Assembly: GCA_001805645.1 (NCBI GenBank)
Contig: MHGQ01000014.1
Location: 49,325-105,449, forward strand
Length of the DNA: 56,125 nucleotides
Source: Omnitrophica WOR_2 bacterium RIFCSPHIGHO2_02_FULL_50_17
GTDB taxonomy: Bacteria > Omnitrophota > Gorgyraeia > Zapsychrales > Zapsychraceae
Direction: 5' to 3'
The notes under the pieces were generated by a model. The model had not been told where the DNA came from. It searched no databases and saw only the letters and a list, made by a program, of their open reading frames with translations. Below, one piece after another: positions 54,113-56,125 of the stretch. The position numbers were made by a program, and so were the translations under genes. Within the stretch, counting starts at the first letter, position 1. Each line of letters starts with the position of its first letter.

Positions 54113-54865
54113 TCAAACAATCTTTATATAAGAACGGATGATGCCGGCAAGATATTCATAATGGGCCCCTTGCCAATAAACCTTGCGGCAGGACCGGCAC
54201 ATATAAAACCGCGTATAAAACTCTTTCGTCAAGGGCGGCAGTCTATGCATTACCTTATCTTTGGCGACCCTGTGAATCCGGCCGTTACATCTCAGACAAA
54301 CCCGAAACGGCTTGATTCTGCCCGAGAGATTAAACCTTTGAATAATCTCCTTAAGTTGCTTTTTAGGGTCTATGGCCCGAACAAAATATCCGTATCGGAC
54401 GGCCTTATTCTTTAGAATCCCTATATCACGGGTGAGAACCACCCTCCCTGTCCTGCGCGTCGCCGCAACAATCTGCTGATCGGCGATATCCTTCCTATAA
54501 AGGACATCGAAACCCAAGAGCCGCAGATGCCGTGTGAGTTTTCCTAAATGGGCGTCCAGGATAAATCGAGGCCTGGCCGGCGGTTTTGCCTTTAACCGCA
54601 CAATGCGTTTCAGCCGGAGATGACTTGCCTGTGGGTAAACCCTGATGCGCTCATCCCCCTTAATCTGATAGTCAAATCCTACAGATTGGCCGTTGACGAG
54701 GATACAGTCGACCTCCACATGCGGCACGCCCAAAGCCTCGACCGTATCCTTAATAGCCGGTGTCCCCTTGACCGCATACACGAATGTTTTGTGTTTCCGC
54801 TGCGGCGCTAAGAACCTGTTCAATTGCCCATAGAAACGGCAGGTTACAAGGCGCGTGAAAATCAT
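54113..54865 (-). CDS. Mut7-C RNase-domain protein with N-terminal ubiquitin-like domain
   Basis: 250 residues. Positions 1-85 resemble the ubiquitin-like (ThiS-type) Mut7-C N-terminal domain (VDCILVNGQSVGFDYQIKGDERIRVYP). Positions about 97-240 are the Mut7-C PIN-like nuclease: RFILDAHLGKLTRHLRLLGFDVLY, VVLTRDIGIL, then a zinc ribbon with CLRCNGR and MCRSCRKVYW. Acidic residues of the nuclease site (LDAHLG, TRD) are kept. RNA target unknown. A TATAAT sits 7 nt before the ATG and no Shine-Dalgarno is seen, suggesting leaderless expression. Confidence 0.9.
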   Translation of the reverse strand: MIFTRLVTCRFYGQLNRFLAPQRKHKTFVYAVKGTPAIKDTVEALGVPHVEVDCILVNGQSVGFDYQIKGDERIRVYPQASHLRLKRIVRLKAKPPARPRFILDAHLGKLTRHLRLLGFDVLYRKDIADQQIVAATRRTGRVVLTRDIGILKNKAVRYGYFVRAIDPKKQLKEIIQRFNLSGRIKPFRVCLRCNGRIHRVAKDKVMHRLPPLTKEFYTRFYMCRSCRKVYWQGAHYEYLAGIIRSYIKIV

Positions 54866-54872
54866 GGATTTT

Positions 54873-54878
54873 ATTATA
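54873..54878 (-). promoter_or_regulatory. Candidate -10 box of the Mut7-C gene
   Basis: TATAAT on the minus strand with only AAAATCC between it and the ATG. Transcription would begin at or next to the A of the start codon. The -35 region is weak. Confidence 0.45.
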
Positions 54879-54922
54879 TCTCAGTTATTGAAAACCATGA
54901 AAAACGTTTTGAGAAAATGTGC

Positions 54923-54951
54923 TTGAAATTATCAACTCTAACAAGTAGTAT
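54923..54951 (+). promoter_or_regulatory. Sigma70-type promoter of the ferredoxin genes
   Basis: TTGAAA (54923-54928), 17 nt, TAGTAT (54946-54951), in the 143-nt divergent gap with the Mut7-C gene. The leader of about 50 nt ends in AGAGGAGGTTTCCT before the ATG at 55009. Confidence 0.6.
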
Positions 54952-55008
54952 AAATGTTGTTTTTTAAAAACCAAATATCGTCTAACCTACCATCAGAGGA
55001 GGTTTCCT

Positions 55009-55287
55009 ATGTCTCATGTTGTCTGCGAACCTTGCGTCAAGTGCAAGTACACCGACTGTGTCACCGTATGTCCCGTCGACTGCTTCCATGAAGACGCGGA
55101 AATGCTCGTGATTGACCCTGATGTCTGCATCGACTGCGGGGCATGCATCCCCGAGTGTCCTGTCCAGGCCATCTATGTGGAAGAAGATGTCCCGGCACAG
55201 TGGAAGAGTTACGTAGAGCTCAACAAAACGAAATCAAAGACACTGCCTACCCTCACGGAAAAAAAAGAGCCGCTGGCAAAAAAGTAG
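55009..55287 (+). CDS. fdxA: Seven-iron (FdxA-type) ferredoxin
   Basis: 92 residues. The cysteine layout of FdxA ferredoxins is visible: [20 protein letters not shown] followed by [16 protein letters not shown], which supports one [3Fe-4S] and one [4Fe-4S] cluster. [14 protein letters not shown] segment matches the conserved tail of the family, then a Lys-rich end. A soluble electron carrier. Excellent AGGAGG Shine-Dalgarno. Followed after 63 nt by a second ferredoxin gene. Confidence 0.93.
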   Translation: MSHVVCEPCVKCKYTDCVTVCPVDCFHEDAEMLVIDPDVCIDCGACIPECPVQAIYVEEDVPAQWKSYVELNKTKSKTLPTLTEKKEPLAKK

Positions 55288-55350
55288 TCTTGATAACAAT
55301 GGCGGATCAGAGGCAGGTTTTTAAGGAAGCAGCATCAACGGAGAATACTC

Positions 55351-55728
55351 TTGACAGCGCCTTACGACCATTACAAGACCATCCCTAACCCGCCGGCAAA
55401 ATTTACCCAGAAGAAAAAAAAGCCGAAGATGGTGGCCGTCGTCGATGAGGATAACTGCACGGGCTGTCAGGCCTGTGTCCCTTTCTGTCCCGTGGATTGC
55501 ATCCGCCCCGTCCCGCCGGAGAAATACGCTATCCCCATTGCGCCGGTGCAAATCCGCTTCAATGAATGTATCGGCTGCTCGGTCTGCGCGCGCGTTTGCT
55601 CGCAACTGACATGGGATGCGATCGAGATGCTTCCCACGGCGGAATTTGAGGCAAAATATAATATCGAGTTAACGGATGCCCTCACCCCTCCTTATGGCCG
55701 GCTCAAGACAGCCGCATCACCTCTCTGA
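55351..55728 (+). CDS. 2[4Fe-4S] ferredoxin
   Basis: 125 residues with two cluster-binding motifs: CTGCQACVPFCPVDC and CIGCSVCARVCSQL. The last motif has CS instead of CP. The N-terminal 25 residues are basic and Pro-rich. Start is TTG at 55351, supported by GGAG 7 nt upstream; ATG at 55429 would remove only the tail. Similar paired ferredoxins serve as electron donors in anaerobes, but no partner oxidoreductase is present here. Confidence 0.88.
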   Translation: MTAPYDHYKTIPNPPAKFTQKKKKPKMVAVVDEDNCTGCQACVPFCPVDCIRPVPPEKYAIPIAPVQIRFNECIGCSVCARVCSQLTWDAIEMLPTAEFEAKYNIELTDALTPPYGRLKTAASPL

Positions 55729-55778
55729 AAAACCTGACGGCTATTCAAATTCAAGAAAGAATCTTTCCCTCAAAACCC

Positions 55779-56041
55779 TTAAAACACATACAGCATAAGA
55801 TAGATCAGCACACCTGTAACAGAAACATAAAGCCATGCCGGCAGAAGTCTGTGTGTGATCCGGGTGTGCTTAGAGAAATCACCGCGGAAGGCAAAATAGA
55901 CAGCGGCTATACAAAAAGGCACAATGAGAACAGCGAGTGGGGTGTGCGTCAAAAGAATAAAGAAATAAACAATCCTTAAGAGGCCTTCCCCCTTGTAGCG
56001 CGTGATGCCGGTCCCGTATAAATGATAAAAAAGGTCACAGC
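55779..56041 (-). pseudogene. DUF420 membrane protein, 5' part lost
   Basis: Not in the ORF track. Reading the minus strand up from the stop at 55779-55781 gives 86 codons ending WLYVSVTGVLIYLMLYVF, with YHLYGTGITRYKGEGLLRIVY and GDFSKHTRITHRLLPAW before it: the C-terminal half of a DUF420 (YozB/CtaM-like) integral membrane protein. The histidines in YH, THT and KH typical of the family are kept. Homology stops at a Cys codon (56039), beyond which the frame meets a stop and sequence turns AT-rich. The N-terminal helices are missing. Related CtaM proteins assist heme-copper oxidase maturation. Confidence 0.75.
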
Positions 56042-56125
56042 TGTCCCATTATAAGTTGAACATAGTCAATTGGTTAGCGTTTTGAGTATTTTGTTTATTG
56101 ATATCAGTTTTCGTAAGTGCTTGCA
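56042..56125. mobile_element. Possible insertion-sequence terminus, running off the window
   Basis: Starts TGTCCCATTATAAGTTGAAC exactly where the DUF420 homology breaks, in a clearly AT-richer tract than the rest of the window. TGT at the tip is common to several IS families. No transposase or second end is in view, and no target duplication can be checked. A contig-end chimera is an alternative. Confidence 0.4.

Overview
The window looks like chromosome from an uncultured diderm (Gram-negative-type) bacterium. Lipid A and outer-membrane biology is represented by LpxB, an MsbA-type flippase, an AsmA-family protein, a lipid-A N-terminal-domain protein, an ArnC-like glycosyltransferase and an ArnT-like transferase. 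The GC content looks close to 50 percent by eye, coding density is high, and ATGA/GTGA/TAATG stop-start overlaps are frequent. A membrane-anchored YvcK beside EIIA/HPr/EI, a TMTC-like TPR membrane protein, a very large TPR repeat protein and GC-rich palindromic spacers recall Candidatus Omnitrophota and related deep lineages. That assignment is inference only, because no marker search could be run. Nearly all genes are on the minus strand; only the oxidoreductase/lpxB pair and two ferredoxins are on the plus strand.

From low to high coordinates (minus-strand operons are transcribed right to left):
(1) 1-11.3 kb holds metabolism and PTS regulation. EIIA, YvcK, HPr, Enzyme I and a sugar nucleotidyltransferase lead into metK, ahcY and pfkA, followed by a separately promoted ilvC-methyltransferase-leuA unit. 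No sugar permease is present, so the PTS is probably regulatory.
(2) 11.38-11.85 kb holds tRNA-Gly(GCC), tRNA-Leu(UAG) and tRNA-Lys(UUU).
(3) 11.9-14.9 kb is the translation operon rpsB-tsf-pyrH-frr, with a good sigma70 promoter and a structured leader.
(4) 14.95-19.2 kb has msbA divergent from a Gfo/Idh/MocA oxidoreductase and lpxB, then a small dimeric-barrel protein.
(5) 19.25-32.1 kb is a long colinear run: DUF167, YqeY, polysaccharide deacetylase, a 1091-residue GH94-like phosphorylase, then MoxR, DUF58, DUF4381, BatA, BatB, BatC, BatD and BatE.
(6) 32.2-44.9 kb encodes mostly exported or envelope proteins with a thiol-redox flavour: glycine-zipper lipoprotein, small membrane protein, CheY-like receiver, DsbA-like protein, MauE/DoxX-like protein, an exported MEMO-AMMECR1 fusion, a giant TPR/coiled-coil protein, a SoxZ-like protein, an exported YyaL-type thioredoxin-domain protein, AsmA and a PilZ protein.
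(7) 44.9-51.3 kb holds the lipid-A sugar-transfer trio (ArnT-like, ArnC-like GT2, LAB_N), a SPOR protein, a beta-propeller membrane protein and a TMTC-like protein.
(8) 51.3-56.1 kb holds aconitase, a Mut7-C RNase-domain protein, two ferredoxins and a broken DUF420 gene. The DUF420 gene is cut at what looks like the terminus of an insertion sequence running off the window.

The most interesting candidates are the exported MEMO-AMMECR1 fusion in its redox neighbourhood, the nine-module TPR protein, several promoters placed so close to start codons that leaderless transcripts are implied, a perfect palindrome over the PilZ-gene promoter, and the interrupted DUF420 gene.
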